Part shown: piece by piece, positions 45,972-54,208 of the stretch
Numbering within the stretch: the first letter of the stretch is position 1
How the letters are laid out: each line of letters opens with the position of its first letter
DNA from: Chryseobacterium ureilyticum
Lineage (GTDB): Bacteria > Bacteroidota > Bacteroidia > Flavobacteriales > Weeksellaceae
Length of the DNA: 64,000 nucleotides
Direction: 5' to 3'
Assembly: GCF_900156735.1 (NCBI RefSeq)
Contig: NZ_FTOL01000001.1
Location: forward strand, 1,178,001-1,242,000
Translations under genes and position numbers: made by a program
Notes under the pieces: generated by a model
Seen by the model: the letters and a program-made list of their open reading frames with translations, nothing else
The model's database searches: none
Told to the model about the DNA's origin: nothing

Positions 45972-46371
45972 AACAGCAGCAAAGTCAAGCTGAACACATT
46001 TACTTAAGAAGGGAAAGAATTTATTCCTAACATCCTGAGTAAAAACCAGAGTTTTGGAGAACCTTTATTATTTATTGAAAAGCTTTATCCTGCCAATGCC
46101 ATAAATCTACAGCTCAGAGAATTGATCGGATGCCTAAAAATAATTTCATAGAGAAATTCTTAAAAGCTATCCTGATCTTTGTCTGGAAATGAATATATGC
46201 TTATCACAAATGTTATATTACAACAGTTTAATGTTGCAGAATATAGCATCAGCAGATCCTATTTAACGCTTTAAATGGTTATTGGATTATTTGAAAAGCT
46301 ATAATGATGGAGATTGCCAGCACTATCTTCATATAAAACTTACCCGTCAGCAAATTGCTGATCATAATTAA
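45972..46371 (+). pseudogene. Crp/Fnr-family regulator, broken
   Basis: Pieces of a cyclic-nucleotide-binding regulator are readable in shifting frames. EGKEFIPNILSKNQSFGEPLLF and EKLYPANAI resemble the beta-roll domain. A frame change leads to MPKNNFIEKFLKA, then PDLCLEMNICLSQMLYYN, and after an in-frame TAA comes RFKWLLDYLKSYNDGD and IKLTRQQIAD, the start of the Crp helix-turn-helix. The frame stops at TAA 46369-46371, where the recognition helix should be. At least two stops and two frame changes show it is dead. An earlier TAA lies near 46001. Confidence 0.75.
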
Positions 46372-46392
46372 TCTTCATCATTCTGCTTTCAC

Positions 46393-46555
46393 TTACATAG
46401 TAGCGTCTTTGGACTTTTTCCATGCTTCGAAAACGTTTGACCTGAGTATATTTATCCACTCTTCCTGAGCCATCTCTTTTTCATCATCTCTCTTTTAATT
46501 GATATAACCTTTCACTAAATGTATTTTCCGCTTTGTTGTAATAGGAATTATTCAT
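46393..46555 (-). pseudogene. Small gene with a frameshift, unknown function
   Basis: An ATG at 46555 opens MNNSYYNKAENTFSERLYQL, which meets TGATGA after 23 codons. Moving one base restores an open frame DDEKEMAQEEWINIL ... AWKKSKDATM with a TAA at 46393. The joined sequence (163 nt, not divisible by three) looks like one small charged protein split by a single-base change. Alternatively the second half starts at its own ATG (MAQEEW) and is a 25-residue peptide. Confidence 0.4.
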
Positions 46556-46605
46556 AATATTTTAGTAATTGATGCATAAAGAAACATTATTCTTCTGATA
46601 AGAGA

Positions 46606-47196
46606 TCATATTTTCTCCAAAAGATGACCAAAGTATTTTTTCTTCTTCGCAAGATAGCTTTGATTCACTTCATTCGAATCAATTTCCAGAGGAATTCTGA
46701 TATTGAGAATGATATTACTGTTTTCAACAGCTTTAATTTTATCCAGATTATTAGTTAATAAATTGATCTCTTTTATCTTTAAAATATCCAGTATCTCAAC
46801 AGCTATATCAAAGTTTCTTCCGTCTGCCGGGAGTCCGAGCTTCAAATTGGCTTCAACGGTATCCAATCCTTTTTCCTGAAGTCCGTAAGCCCTGAGCTTT
46901 TTGATGATTCCAATATTTCTTCCTTCCTGACGGAGGTAGACAATCACCCCTCCTTTTTCAGACATGTATTTCATAGCAGCATCCAGCTGTTGTCCGCATT
47001 CACATTTTTTGGAATGAAAGACTTCCCCTGTAATACACTCTGAATGAAATCGTACATTTACTGGTTTGGTAAAATCTGTATTCTCTGCCACCCAAACTAA
47101 ATGGGGACTCCAATCTTCTTCATTTTCTGAAAATGCATATGCTGTGAAGATGCCGTAATCTGTAGGTATTTTTGATTGTGCTTGTATTTTGAGCAT
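46606..47196 (-). CDS. ribA: GTP cyclohydrolase II
   Basis: This enzyme opens GTP to the first riboflavin precursor. The 196 residues show the zinc-binding cysteines in GEVFHSKKCECGQQLDAAM and the catalytic region VIVYLRQEGRNIGIIKKLRAYGLQEKG, ending in the NNLDKIKAVENSNI segment. It is a single-domain RibA, not fused to DHBP synthase. Unusually it is the last gene of a carotenoid run, 25 nt after a lipocalin gene. CrtI-type desaturases use FAD, which may explain the link, but that is speculation. Confidence 0.93.
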   Translation of the reverse strand: MLKIQAQSKIPTDYGIFTAYAFSENEEDWSPHLVWVAENTDFTKPVNVRFHSECITGEVFHSKKCECGQQLDAAMKYMSEKGGVIVYLRQEGRNIGIIKKLRAYGLQEKGLDTVEANLKLGLPADGRNFDIAVEILDILKIKEINLLTNNLDKIKAVENSNIILNIRIPLEIDSNEVNQSYLAKKKKYFGHLLEKI

Positions 47197-47221
47197 TTTT
47201 TCCCTTTTTAAGTTTATCTAA

Positions 47222-47770
47222 TTATTTATCGAACGGGCTTTTTTTGTCCTGTTTTACCCATATCAATTTTGATGTATTATAACCGATTTCCTGAGCTTTG
47301 ATGATAAAATCTTGTTTTACATTCTCAGGAATAGTCTTTTCACGGGACAGAATCCAGAGATAATCTAAGTTTTTACCTGCTACCAGTGCATATTTATAAT
47401 CTTCCAATGCAACTACGTTGTATCCGGCGTAAAAAGGTCCAAAAAAGCTAACTTTAAGCGCTGCAACATCCTTATCCCCTCTGAATTTAGCAGTACCATT
47501 AGCAGATACCCATTTATCCTTTTTAAAATTATATCCGCTGTTAAGCACATTTACGCTTCCATCCGTATTGAGACTGTATTGGGCTATTGCATTATCAAGA
47601 TCTTTTTCAAAAAAATAATCAAATCTTGCTATTTCATACCATGTACCTAAATACCGATTGACATCAAACTGTCCTACAGGCTGTGCTTTTTCAGGCATAG
47701 AGGAACAGGATATTATAGTACTCAACAATAAAAAGCTTAAGGATACTGTAAGAATTATTCTATTTTTCAT
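47222..47770 (-). CDS. Bacterial lipocalin (Blc-type) lipoprotein
   Basis: The 182 residues start with a lipoprotein signal ending LLLSTIISC, so the mature protein is membrane anchored. The lipocalin signature GTWYEIARFDYFFEKDLDNA is at about 46-65, with later strands YAGYNVVALEDYKYALVAG and LDYLWILSREKTIPE (the RxxxI end motif). Blc proteins bind lipids or hydrophobic molecules. Its start overlaps the lycopene cyclase stop by 11 nt, so it is co-expressed with carotenoid enzymes and could bind or place carotenoid; that is inference. Confidence 0.93.
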   Translation of the reverse strand: MKNRIILTVSLSFLLLSTIISCSSMPEKAQPVGQFDVNRYLGTWYEIARFDYFFEKDLDNAIAQYSLNTDGSVNVLNSGYNFKKDKWVSANGTAKFRGDKDVAALKVSFFGPFYAGYNVVALEDYKYALVAGKNLDYLWILSREKTIPENVKQDFIIKAQEIGYNTSKLIWVKQDKKSPFDK

Positions 47771-48449
47771 TTTTAGTTATTTTTTTAAAGAAATAAATAT
47801 TAAGTAAAAACTGGCTGTAACCATATACAGCATCTTCTAAAGGGATCGTTCCCATTCTAATGCCTAAAAAATCATCAGGATTATAATTAACAATCGGCGA
47901 AGGAATTAAAGAACCTGTCAAAATTCCATTCACTGCAAAAAAACCGGGCATTAGAACCAGATATACAAAACTGGCCTTTCCTATCCATTCTTTTTGAGCA
48001 ATAAAATGAAGATAACAAAGAGTAAGTATCGTTACAATTACTGTCAGCAAAGTATATATTCTTTCATAATAAAGAAGTCCTGCCACCCCAAGAACAATGA
48101 AAGACGTGAATACAATGAGATTATTTAAACCGTCAGTCCATTTAAGAGTAAAATACTTTTCCAAGCAATAATATGTAAAAACACAGGCGAAAGGAATGCA
48201 GTAAAAAAAAAGCCATTCCTCTACGGGAAGTCCCGCTATTTTAAATCCTAGGGTATACTTGAGATCAAACCACCATACTCCTTTTGCAGTGAACCATATA
48301 TCCCAGGCAATAAAAGGAATTGCTACAATGGTGGATGACAACAGAAATTTTCCGAAAAGCTTATTAAACTGTATTCTTCCATCAAAAGAAGCCAAGAAGC
48401 AGATGATGACGGTGAAAAAATTAATCAATATGTAAGTATAAGAAATCAT
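47760..48449 (-). CDS. Lycopene beta-cyclase, fused CrtYc-CrtYd type
   Basis: The 229-residue integral membrane protein has about six to seven helices arranged as two lycopene-cyclase-domain halves. The acidic motif PVEEWLFFYCIPF is in the first half (about residues 75-87) and PLEDAVYGYSQFLL in the second, the latter a PxED variant of the usual PxEE. WDIWFTAKGVWWFD is also typical. It converts lycopene to beta-carotene without a bound flavin-like fold. Its start overlaps the crtZ stop by 4 nt. Confidence 0.92.
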   Translation of the reverse strand: MISYTYILINFFTVIICFLASFDGRIQFNKLFGKFLLSSTIVAIPFIAWDIWFTAKGVWWFDLKYTLGFKIAGLPVEEWLFFYCIPFACVFTYYCLEKYFTLKWTDGLNNLIVFTSFIVLGVAGLLYYERIYTLLTVIVTILTLCYLHFIAQKEWIGKASFVYLVLMPGFFAVNGILTGSLIPSPIVNYNPDDFLGIRMGTIPLEDAVYGYSQFLLNIYFFKKITKNEK

Positions 48450-48898
48450 TTTTTATTGAAAAACATTTTAAAATATTTAACAGGAACCCACAGAAAACCA
48501 AAACACTCTCCATCTTCTTTTCCCAAATGTTTGTGATGCTGTTTATGAGCACGTCTTATGGCAAGTAAATACGGATTCTTTGTTTGAGTAAAAATCTTTG
48601 TCCTCTGATGGATAAAAATATCGTGTACAAAAAAATAGGACATTCCGTAAAGGCTTATTCCAAGACCGGTAAAAAACCAATAATTAAAATTCTGTTGTAC
48701 TCCCAGATATAATAAAACAATAGCCGGAATTGCAAAAATGAAAAAGAACCAATCATTTCTTTCGAATTTCCCGTCGTGGCTATGATCATGATGATCTCGG
48801 TGCAGGGTCCACAGAAAGCCGTGCATAATATACCGGTGAATCAGCCAAGTAGCCCCTTCCATCGAAATAAATACGCCTAAAAGAATCAAAACATTCAT
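48446..48898 (-). CDS. crtZ: Beta-carotene hydroxylase
   Basis: This membrane di-iron oxygenase of 150 residues adds 3-hydroxyls to beta-ionone rings, giving zeaxanthin. Histidine clusters are HRYIMHGFLWTLHRDHHDHSH (about 22-42), FVHDIFIHQR and RAHKQHHKHLGK. Hydrophobic helices lie between (WFFFIFAIPAIVLLYLGV, WFFTGLGISLYGMSYFF). It sits between the SRPBCC gene (1-nt gap) and the cyclase gene. With no ketolase in the window, the end product is most likely zeaxanthin. Confidence 0.93.
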   Translation of the reverse strand: MNVLILLGVFISMEGATWLIHRYIMHGFLWTLHRDHHDHSHDGKFERNDWFFFIFAIPAIVLLYLGVQQNFNYWFFTGLGISLYGMSYFFVHDIFIHQRTKIFTQTKNPYLLAIRRAHKQHHKHLGKEDGECFGFLWVPVKYFKMFFNKK

Positions 48899-48899
48899 T

Positions 48900-49367
48900 T
48901 TAATTATGCTTATTATTAAAAAGATTATTTAAAACCCTGTATCTGAAATCAAAAATGCTTTTAAGCTTTTCTTTTACAAACAGCTGGTGGGCTATTTTTC
49001 CTAAAAAACCTAGCGGAAGCTTATAGTCAACTGTATCTTTCATCAGTACTCCATGCTCATTAGGAATAAATTCATGAAAATGATTCCAGTATTTATACGG
49101 ACCTTTTTTCTGAAAGTCTGTAAAGCTTTTATACTCTTCAACCTGGCTAATAATGGTCTTCCATTTCAAAGGAATTCCAAGCAAAGGAGAGACCGTATAA
49201 TCTATTTCCATTCCTTTAAAAATAGGTTTATCCTTCACATTTGAAAGAACTACAAAACCCATGTTCTCAGGGGTTATTTCTGATAAATTATGAGGAGATG
49301 AAAAAAACTTCCATGCCGTTTCAATATTGCAACTCAGTTGTTGTTCTCTGTATAATCTGTACATCAT
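48900..49367 (-). CDS. SRPBCC-family ligand-binding protein
   Basis: The 155 residues begin MMYRLYREQQLSCNIETAWKFF, the polyketide-cyclase/START-like opening, followed by SPHNLSEITPENMGFVVLS and a helix-grip pattern (PLKWKTIISQVEEYKSFTDFQKKGPYKYW, LMKDTVDYKLPLG). Such proteins bind hydrophobic ligands. In Bacteroidota they recur within carotenoid operons next to crtB and crtZ, so a role in carotenoid handling is likely. No catalytic residue is recognised. The gap of 58 nt to crtB is the largest in the operon after the MarR gap. Confidence 0.88.
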   Translation of the reverse strand: MMYRLYREQQLSCNIETAWKFFSSPHNLSEITPENMGFVVLSNVKDKPIFKGMEIDYTVSPLLGIPLKWKTIISQVEEYKSFTDFQKKGPYKYWNHFHEFIPNEHGVLMKDTVDYKLPLGFLGKIAHQLFVKEKLKSIFDFRYRVLNNLFNNKHN

Positions 49368-49425
49368 TTATTTTTTATTGATTGTTAAACACTTCAAAAA
49401 ATCATTCTCAAACGGAATTCTACTG

Positions 49426-50262
49426 TCAGAAATAAGCAGATTTGTAACGGATATAACTTTTGAATGCAACCAGCAGCTTTTGCGAATTAGCAATTCTGAT
49501 TCTTTGCTGCAATATATTCTGAGAACTTGTTTTTTTTATTTTGTTAAACAGAGAAAGATAATACCTGTAGGCAAGATATACTCCGAAAATGGATGAGCCT
49601 GGCAGTTTTTTAATTCCCTGTAATGCTTCTTTGAATTCTTCCTCAATCTCCTTTTCAATCACCGTTTTTACAGTATTATCAAAGACTGACATATTCAGTG
49701 ATGGAAAATAAGTTCTTCCTAAAATCTGATAATCATCTTTCAGATCCCGCAAAAAATTAACTTTCTGAAAAGCAGACCCCAATTTCATGGCAAAGGGTTT
49801 CAGTTTCTCATATTGCTGTTTATCACCTTCTGTGAATATTTGCAGACACATCAATCCTACAACTTCCGCAGATCCATAGATATACTCTTTATACAGTTCG
49901 GAATTATAATCAATTTTATGAAGGTCCATTTCCATACTATGCAAAAAATGATCAATCAGCTGCCTGTTTATATCATACTGACGGACCGTTTCCTGAAATG
50001 AATGCAAAATAGGATTGAGTGATATACCATCTTCCAGTGCATCATAGGTTTCAGCTTGTAATCTTTTCAGAAGTTTCTCTTTATCATAGCCATGAAAACT
50101 ATCTACAATTTCATCCGCCAGGCGCACATATCCGTAAACAGCATAAACAGCAAGTCTGATGGAAGGCTTCAATGCCAGTATTCCCAATGAAAAACTTGTA
50201 CTGTATTTTTGCGTAGTGTACTTACTGACTTCGTAAGACAACTCATCAAACAATTTTTTCAT
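49426..50262 (-). CDS. crtB: Phytoene synthase
   Basis: This enzyme condenses two geranylgeranyl diphosphates to phytoene. The 278 residues contain the two aspartate-rich motifs of trans-isoprenyl synthases: LADEIVDSFHGYDK (DExxD, about 48-61) and FLRDLKDDYQILGRTYFP (about 164-181). YVRLADEIVD and VGLMCLQIF also fit. The start is 1 nt after the crtI stop. A GGPP synthase gene (crtE) is not in the window and must lie elsewhere. Confidence 0.94.
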   Translation of the reverse strand: MKKLFDELSYEVSKYTTQKYSTSFSLGILALKPSIRLAVYAVYGYVRLADEIVDSFHGYDKEKLLKRLQAETYDALEDGISLNPILHSFQETVRQYDINRQLIDHFLHSMEMDLHKIDYNSELYKEYIYGSAEVVGLMCLQIFTEGDKQQYEKLKPFAMKLGSAFQKVNFLRDLKDDYQILGRTYFPSLNMSVFDNTVKTVIEKEIEEEFKEALQGIKKLPGSSIFGVYLAYRYYLSLFNKIKKTSSQNILQQRIRIANSQKLLVAFKSYIRYKSAYF

Positions 50263-50263
50263 A

Positions 50264-51754
50264 TTATTTTATTTTTAGTTTACATACTTCAGATGCTACA
50301 ATTTTCCCGGAAATAATCGATGGTGGAACACCAGGTCCCGGAACCGTTAACTGCCCCGTATAAAAAAGGTTCCTGATCTTTTTGTTTTGAATCTTAGGTT
50401 TCAATACTGCTGTCTGTGATAAAGTATTGGATAATCCGTATGCATTACCCTGATAAGCATTATAATCCGAAATAAAATCACTTACACAATAGCTTCTTTT
50501 ATATTCAATCCTGGAAATAAGTTCAGCTTCACCGGTATGTTTTTCAATCCGTTCAAGCATTTCAATCAGATATTTTTCTCGGATAGATTCCTCATCATAT
50601 ATACCAGGGGCAAGAGGTAACAGTAAAAAAATATTCTCACAACCTTCAGGTGCCACATCCGGATCAGTTTTAGAAGGACAACATGCGTAAAAAAGTGGTT
50701 TGGAAGGCCATTTCTTATTTTTATAAATACAATCTATATGATTGTCAAGCTCATTTTCAAAAAATAAGGTATGATGTTTTAAATGACTAATCTTTCCTTT
50801 GATTCCCAGGTAATAAATGAGGCATGATGGTGCAAAGGTTCTGGTTTCCCAGTATGCTTTGCGGTAGTTTCTAAAAGGTTTGGGCAACAATGTTTCTGTA
50901 TGATGATAATCTGATGAGGCGATAATGGCATCAAATTCATACGTTTGACCATCTACTGTTATTGAAGTTGCCTGTCCGCTTTCTGTATTGATTTTCTGTA
51001 CTTCATGATTAAAATGAAAGATTGCCCCTTGCTCTTCCGCCACTTTCTTCATGGCTAGCACAAGCTGGTAAAAACCTCCCATGGGATATTTTGTTCCCAA
51101 AACATACCCTCCGTAATTCATAAGACTGTATAAAGCAGGAATATGTTTTGGAGAAGCACCAAGAAATATAACAGGAAATTCCATTAAAGATATAAGTTTG
51201 GAATCAGTAAAATACCTTGAAACATAATTTCTGAAATTACTGAAGAGATCGAGTTTTAAAGCACCTCCCGCTATTTTTAAAGAAGCGAATTCAAGCCAGT
51301 TATAACAAGGTTTTGTTACAAATTCTTTCATCCCCACCTCATATTTAAACTGAGCAGACTGCATAAATTTATCATACTGTTTGGCTGCTCCCGATTCAAT
51401 TTTTTCAAATAGCTTTCGGATGTCTTCATTTTTCTTGGGAACAGAAACCTTCTCTGTTGAAAAAACCATCTCAAACTGAGGGTCCAAAGAAATAAGATTA
51501 AAAAAATCTGATGCTTTACAGTTAAAATCAGCGAAAAAGCCTTCTATAATATCGGGCATCCAATACCAACTTGGTCCCATATCAAAAAGGTACCCTTCAT
51601 CCGTTTTAAATTGTCTTGCACGACCACCTGGCTGCTCATGCTTTTCAAATACATGTACTTCATTTCCTGATTTTGCAGCATAAGCTGCAGCTGAGATTCC
51701 GGAAAACCCAGAACCTATCACCGCAATTCTCTTTCTTACACTTCCAGTATTCAT
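50264..51754 (-). CDS. crtI: Phytoene desaturase (CrtI type)
   Basis: This FAD enzyme adds conjugated double bonds to phytoene to give lycopene. The 496 residues start with the dinucleotide motif IAVIGSGFSGISAAAYAAKSG (about 10-30) and EKHEQPGGRARQ. Family-typical segments are MGPSWYWMPDII, YPMGGFYQLVLAMKKVAEEQGA and the C-terminal LFYTGQLTVPGPGVPPSIISGK. It is the first enzyme gene after the MarR regulator, 47 nt away. Confidence 0.95.
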   Translation of the reverse strand: MNTGSVRKRIAVIGSGFSGISAAAYAAKSGNEVHVFEKHEQPGGRARQFKTDEGYLFDMGPSWYWMPDIIEGFFADFNCKASDFFNLISLDPQFEMVFSTEKVSVPKKNEDIRKLFEKIESGAAKQYDKFMQSAQFKYEVGMKEFVTKPCYNWLEFASLKIAGGALKLDLFSNFRNYVSRYFTDSKLISLMEFPVIFLGASPKHIPALYSLMNYGGYVLGTKYPMGGFYQLVLAMKKVAEEQGAIFHFNHEVQKINTESGQATSITVDGQTYEFDAIIASSDYHHTETLLPKPFRNYRKAYWETRTFAPSCLIYYLGIKGKISHLKHHTLFFENELDNHIDCIYKNKKWPSKPLFYACCPSKTDPDVAPEGCENIFLLLPLAPGIYDEESIREKYLIEMLERIEKHTGEAELISRIEYKRSYCVSDFISDYNAYQGNAYGLSNTLSQTAVLKPKIQNKKIRNLFYTGQLTVPGPGVPPSIISGKIVASEVCKLKIK

Positions 51755-51801
51755 TGTTATTTATTTAATTAATGGTTCTAATGGTAGACTTCTATATTCC
51801 A

Positions 51802-52458
51802 TCAATTCAGTCTTTTATATACCATATCCAGTAGATTACCAGTCTCCACATTCATATGGTAAAAAGAATCGTGAAATTCATCCAATTTAGAGAGTATAGC
51901 GATGAGCAGCATTTGTTCAGAATGGTTCAGGTTTCCCACTACTACCCTTGAAGCTTTACGGATCTCATCCATATGTTCCTCCAGTACAGAAATTCCTTTT
52001 TCGGTTATTTGAATATGTTTCATTCTTTTATCTTTCTGAGAAATGGTCTGTTCAGCCCAGCCATTACTGATTAACCTGTTAATGATAAGCATTCCAGAAG
52101 ATTTCTCACTTACATTATTCCTTATCAGTTCCATTTTTGTCATCGCTCCCATCGTTTTCAGGTTTATCAGATAAATAAAATCATCTTGGCTTGCAAAAAA
52201 GGAACTACCGATTGAACGGGAGTAGGTTTTCGCATACCTGCCCATTCTTATCAATAAGGTATTGATGATACTTTCAGAACTCCTTCCTAATTCTTTCCCT
52301 ACCCAATCCGGATTTTTCTCCTCGGAATAAGATTTTGAAGAAGCATTGATCCATTCTTTAAATCCCTGAATATCATTACTGTATAGTAATTCATCTTCAT
52401 TCTGTTCGATAAATTGCTGAACAAGTCCAACAACTTCTTTTATAAGATCAAAATTCAT
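51802..52458 (-). CDS. MarR-family regulator of the carotenoid operon
   Basis: The 218 residues from the ATG at 52458 (MNFDLIKEVV) have an N-terminal extension of about 70 residues before the winged helix (KMELIRNNVSEKSSGMLIINRLISNGWAEQ, KDKRMKHIQITEKGISVLE). It is a paralogue of the regulator at 37142-37822. Its -7 box lies at 52477-52484, so the longer TTG frame to 52479 is excluded. As the first gene of the crt run it is probably an autoregulated controller of pigment synthesis. Confidence 0.92.
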   Translation of the reverse strand: MNFDLIKEVVGLVQQFIEQNEDELLYSNDIQGFKEWINASSKSYSEEKNPDWVGKELGRSSESIINTLLIRMGRYAKTYSRSIGSSFFASQDDFIYLINLKTMGAMTKMELIRNNVSEKSSGMLIINRLISNGWAEQTISQKDKRMKHIQITEKGISVLEEHMDEIRKASRVVVGNLNHSEQMLLIAILSKLDEFHDSFYHMNVETGNLLDMVYKRLN

Positions 52459-52476
52459 ATGAAACAAATTAGTACA

Positions 52477-52484
52477 CAAATATA
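52477..52484 (-). promoter_or_regulatory. -7 box of the MarR-crt operon
   Basis: On the minus strand TATATTTG within AATAAGTATATTTGT, 18 nt before the ATG at 52458. The 15-mer equals that before the paralogous MarR gene at 37841-37848, with identical spacing to the start codon. Confidence 0.6.
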
Positions 52485-52904
52485 CTTATTAAAGTTTATA
52501 AATATACTATTTAATTTTTTATTTTTATCTTTACAAATTATAATTAAGCATTTAAAGTGCTTATTTACAGCTGTAAAAATAAAAAGCCTGTCTTTAAAAA
52601 GTCAGGTGTAAAAAGTATAGTTAACACATCAATAATGGTATATTAGTAAACCTAAATATAATTTATTATAAAAACTCATTGAAAATAACTTGATAAATAA
52701 GGAATAAATCCGATTACCATTGATATGAAGATAACCATTCTATGTAATTTTGAAGTTCTAGACGCCCGAGTATCTTTAAGTCTCTGATGAACCGATATAT
52801 ATATAGAAAATTGTTAATGTTATTAACCTCCAGATTTTATTAATCGTTGGATGCCCAATAATTAAAAAGTTTATTTCTGATACGATCTTTTTTCCAGCAG
52901 AGAC
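52480..52904. other. 425-nt intergenic region between the crt promoter and the excisionase-like gene
   Basis: It holds a 14-bp palindrome (TTTACAGCTGTAAA, 52564-52577) and a hairpin at 52587-52606 that is probably the terminator of the rteC/xis-like pair. Between 52620 and 52904 a 40-codon stretch without a start codon is open on the minus strand, but I see no recognisable gene. Confidence 0.5.
52587..52606 (-). terminator. Probable terminator of the rteC/excisionase-like pair
   Basis: CCTG-T-CTTT and AAAG-T-CAGG pair over nine positions with one T-T mismatch and a 2-nt centre. On the minus strand it is followed by GCTTTTTATTTTT. Confidence 0.5.
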
Positions 52905-53201
52905 TTAATGATTTTGTTTAGACGTACTAAAACTATCTCTGATAAGCTGATGGACATCAGAGAGTTTGTAATATAATTTGCCGCTTATGGTATAATAGGG
53001 CAGTTTTTTATCAGATCGATAACGCTGTAATGATCTTGAACTGATTTTAAGTAGTTGCAAAACATCTTGATTATCTAGGAGCTGCTCTCCATCGATACTG
53101 TTTAATACGTTTTGATTTTCTTTTACTTTCTCACTTAGGATATCAAATCTTGTCATAATTCTCTGCATCCATACTATAAATTCTGTTCTGTCAATATTCA
53201 T
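52905..53201 (-). CDS. Excisionase-like helix-turn-helix protein
   Basis: This protein of 98 residues has an N-terminal helix (FIVWMQRIMTRFDILSEKV) and a MerR/excisionase-type winged helix at about 40-85 (LLDNQDVLQLLKISSRSLQRYRSDKKLPYY, GKLYYKLSDVHQLIRDS). Proteins of this kind (Xis2c-like) occur in Bacteroidota conjugative and mobilisable elements, next to rteC as here. No integrase, mobilisation or transfer gene is in the window, so it may be an orphan remnant. Confidence 0.88.
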   Translation of the reverse strand: MNIDRTEFIVWMQRIMTRFDILSEKVKENQNVLNSIDGEQLLDNQDVLQLLKISSRSLQRYRSDKKLPYYTISGKLYYKLSDVHQLIRDSFSTSKQNH

Positions 53202-53246
53202 AATATTTTTTTAGTGAAACAAAGTTTATTCTTTCCAGCAAAATTA

Positions 53247-53274
53247 TTTCGGTAGGTCGCCGTAACTACCGAAA
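53247..53274. promoter_or_regulatory. Perfect dyad between rteC and the excisionase-like gene
   Basis: TTTCGGTAG and CTACCGAAA are exact inverted repeats around GTCGCCGTAA. The dyad is centred about 59 nt before the xis-like ATG, upstream of a near-consensus -7 region. In the CTnDOT element RteC activates the xis2c promoter through inverted half-sites upstream of the promoter; this dyad fits that plan. Confidence 0.55.
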
Positions 53275-53297
53275 GATTTATGACTACAAAAACAAGT

Positions 53298-54149
53298 TTA
53301 CTGATCCGAATCAGTAAATAACTGATTAAGATGATTACTTAAAAGCTGAAGAAACTTAGTCCTGTTAATTTTCCTGCTTTTGATTTCGTGAAGAGTTTTA
53401 TAAAAGTTTCCCAGATTAACATTCAGTGATTTTTCGGTAAAGCGTATTACCTCGCTGAACTCAATATTCCCACCATTGAAACAGCGTGTTTGATAAAGGG
53501 CATATAGAAGTTCCACCAAGCCAGATTTTGAAGAAGACCAGTACAATGGTGATTTGTCATTGAGTTTTTCATAAACATATCCCTCAGTTTCATTGATAGA
53601 TTTCAGGAGATATTTTTCCAGAAGATCATTGGCTAGAATCTGAGCAATTAAGTAATCATGGGAGGTCGCAAACTTCTCATCATAGTTATATAGTCCTGGT
53701 TCCAGCTTCGTTTTAAGATCAAATTGATTCCTTACAAAATATTTTTGATCCAGAAATGCTGCTTTTCTTCGGTAGTATTCATAAAAATCAATATGCTGCT
53801 GATAAAAATCTTTAAGCGCTTCCAGTTCACAACTATAATATTCTTTAAGATTAAGTTGTCCTGCATTTGGTTTCGCTGCCTCAATGGATAAAAGGTTTGA
53901 ATAATAAATAAAACGGGCAATAAAAAATGGCTTTATCTCTTTGAAGAAATATATTTCATTTGCTACCGATGAAAATTCAAGCCCACTTACTATTGACTTA
54001 ATGAGTCTTACAGCTGCATCAATTTCCATTAATGATTTTTCATAGCACCCTATCCTATCTTCAGGAGTGGTTAACTCAATCATTTCTAATTTTTCACTCA
54101 GTTCTTCTTGTAATTTTTTACACTTTTTAAAAAACAGTTGTACTTCCAT
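53298..54149 (-). CDS. rteC: RteC-family mobile-element regulator
   Basis: From the ATG at 54149 (MEVQLFFKKCKKLQEEL) there are 283 residues. The helical N-terminal RteC domain shows EIYFFKEIKPFFIARFIYYSNLL, followed by LKDFYQQHIDFYEYYRRKAAFLDQKYF. A C-terminal winged-helix part is WSSSKSGLVELLYALYQTRCFN ... EVIRFTEKSLNVNLGNFYKTL, ending KINRTKFLQLLSNHLNQLF. RteC activates excision genes of Bacteroides conjugative transposons. Here the only element gene with it is the downstream Xis-like gene. Confidence 0.92.
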   Translation of the reverse strand: MEVQLFFKKCKKLQEELSEKLEMIELTTPEDRIGCYEKSLMEIDAAVRLIKSIVSGLEFSSVANEIYFFKEIKPFFIARFIYYSNLLSIEAAKPNAGQLNLKEYYSCELEALKDFYQQHIDFYEYYRRKAAFLDQKYFVRNQFDLKTKLEPGLYNYDEKFATSHDYLIAQILANDLLEKYLLKSINETEGYVYEKLNDKSPLYWSSSKSGLVELLYALYQTRCFNGGNIEFSEVIRFTEKSLNVNLGNFYKTLHEIKSRKINRTKFLQLLSNHLNQLFTDSDQ

Positions 54150-54208
54150 ATTTTTACATAAAAAGTACAACAATTAGACGAGCCTTCTTTTTTCATCAGT
54201 CGTTGGTA

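Larger units (their letters stand above)
45709..46605. other. About 900-nt intergenic region with two decayed genes
   Basis: The first 200 nt hold the promoter of the phosphorelay cluster. After that the sequence holds remnants of a Crp/Fnr regulator on the plus strand (45972-46371) and of a small gene on the minus strand (46393-46555). No repeat or IS end is visible. Confidence 0.6.
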
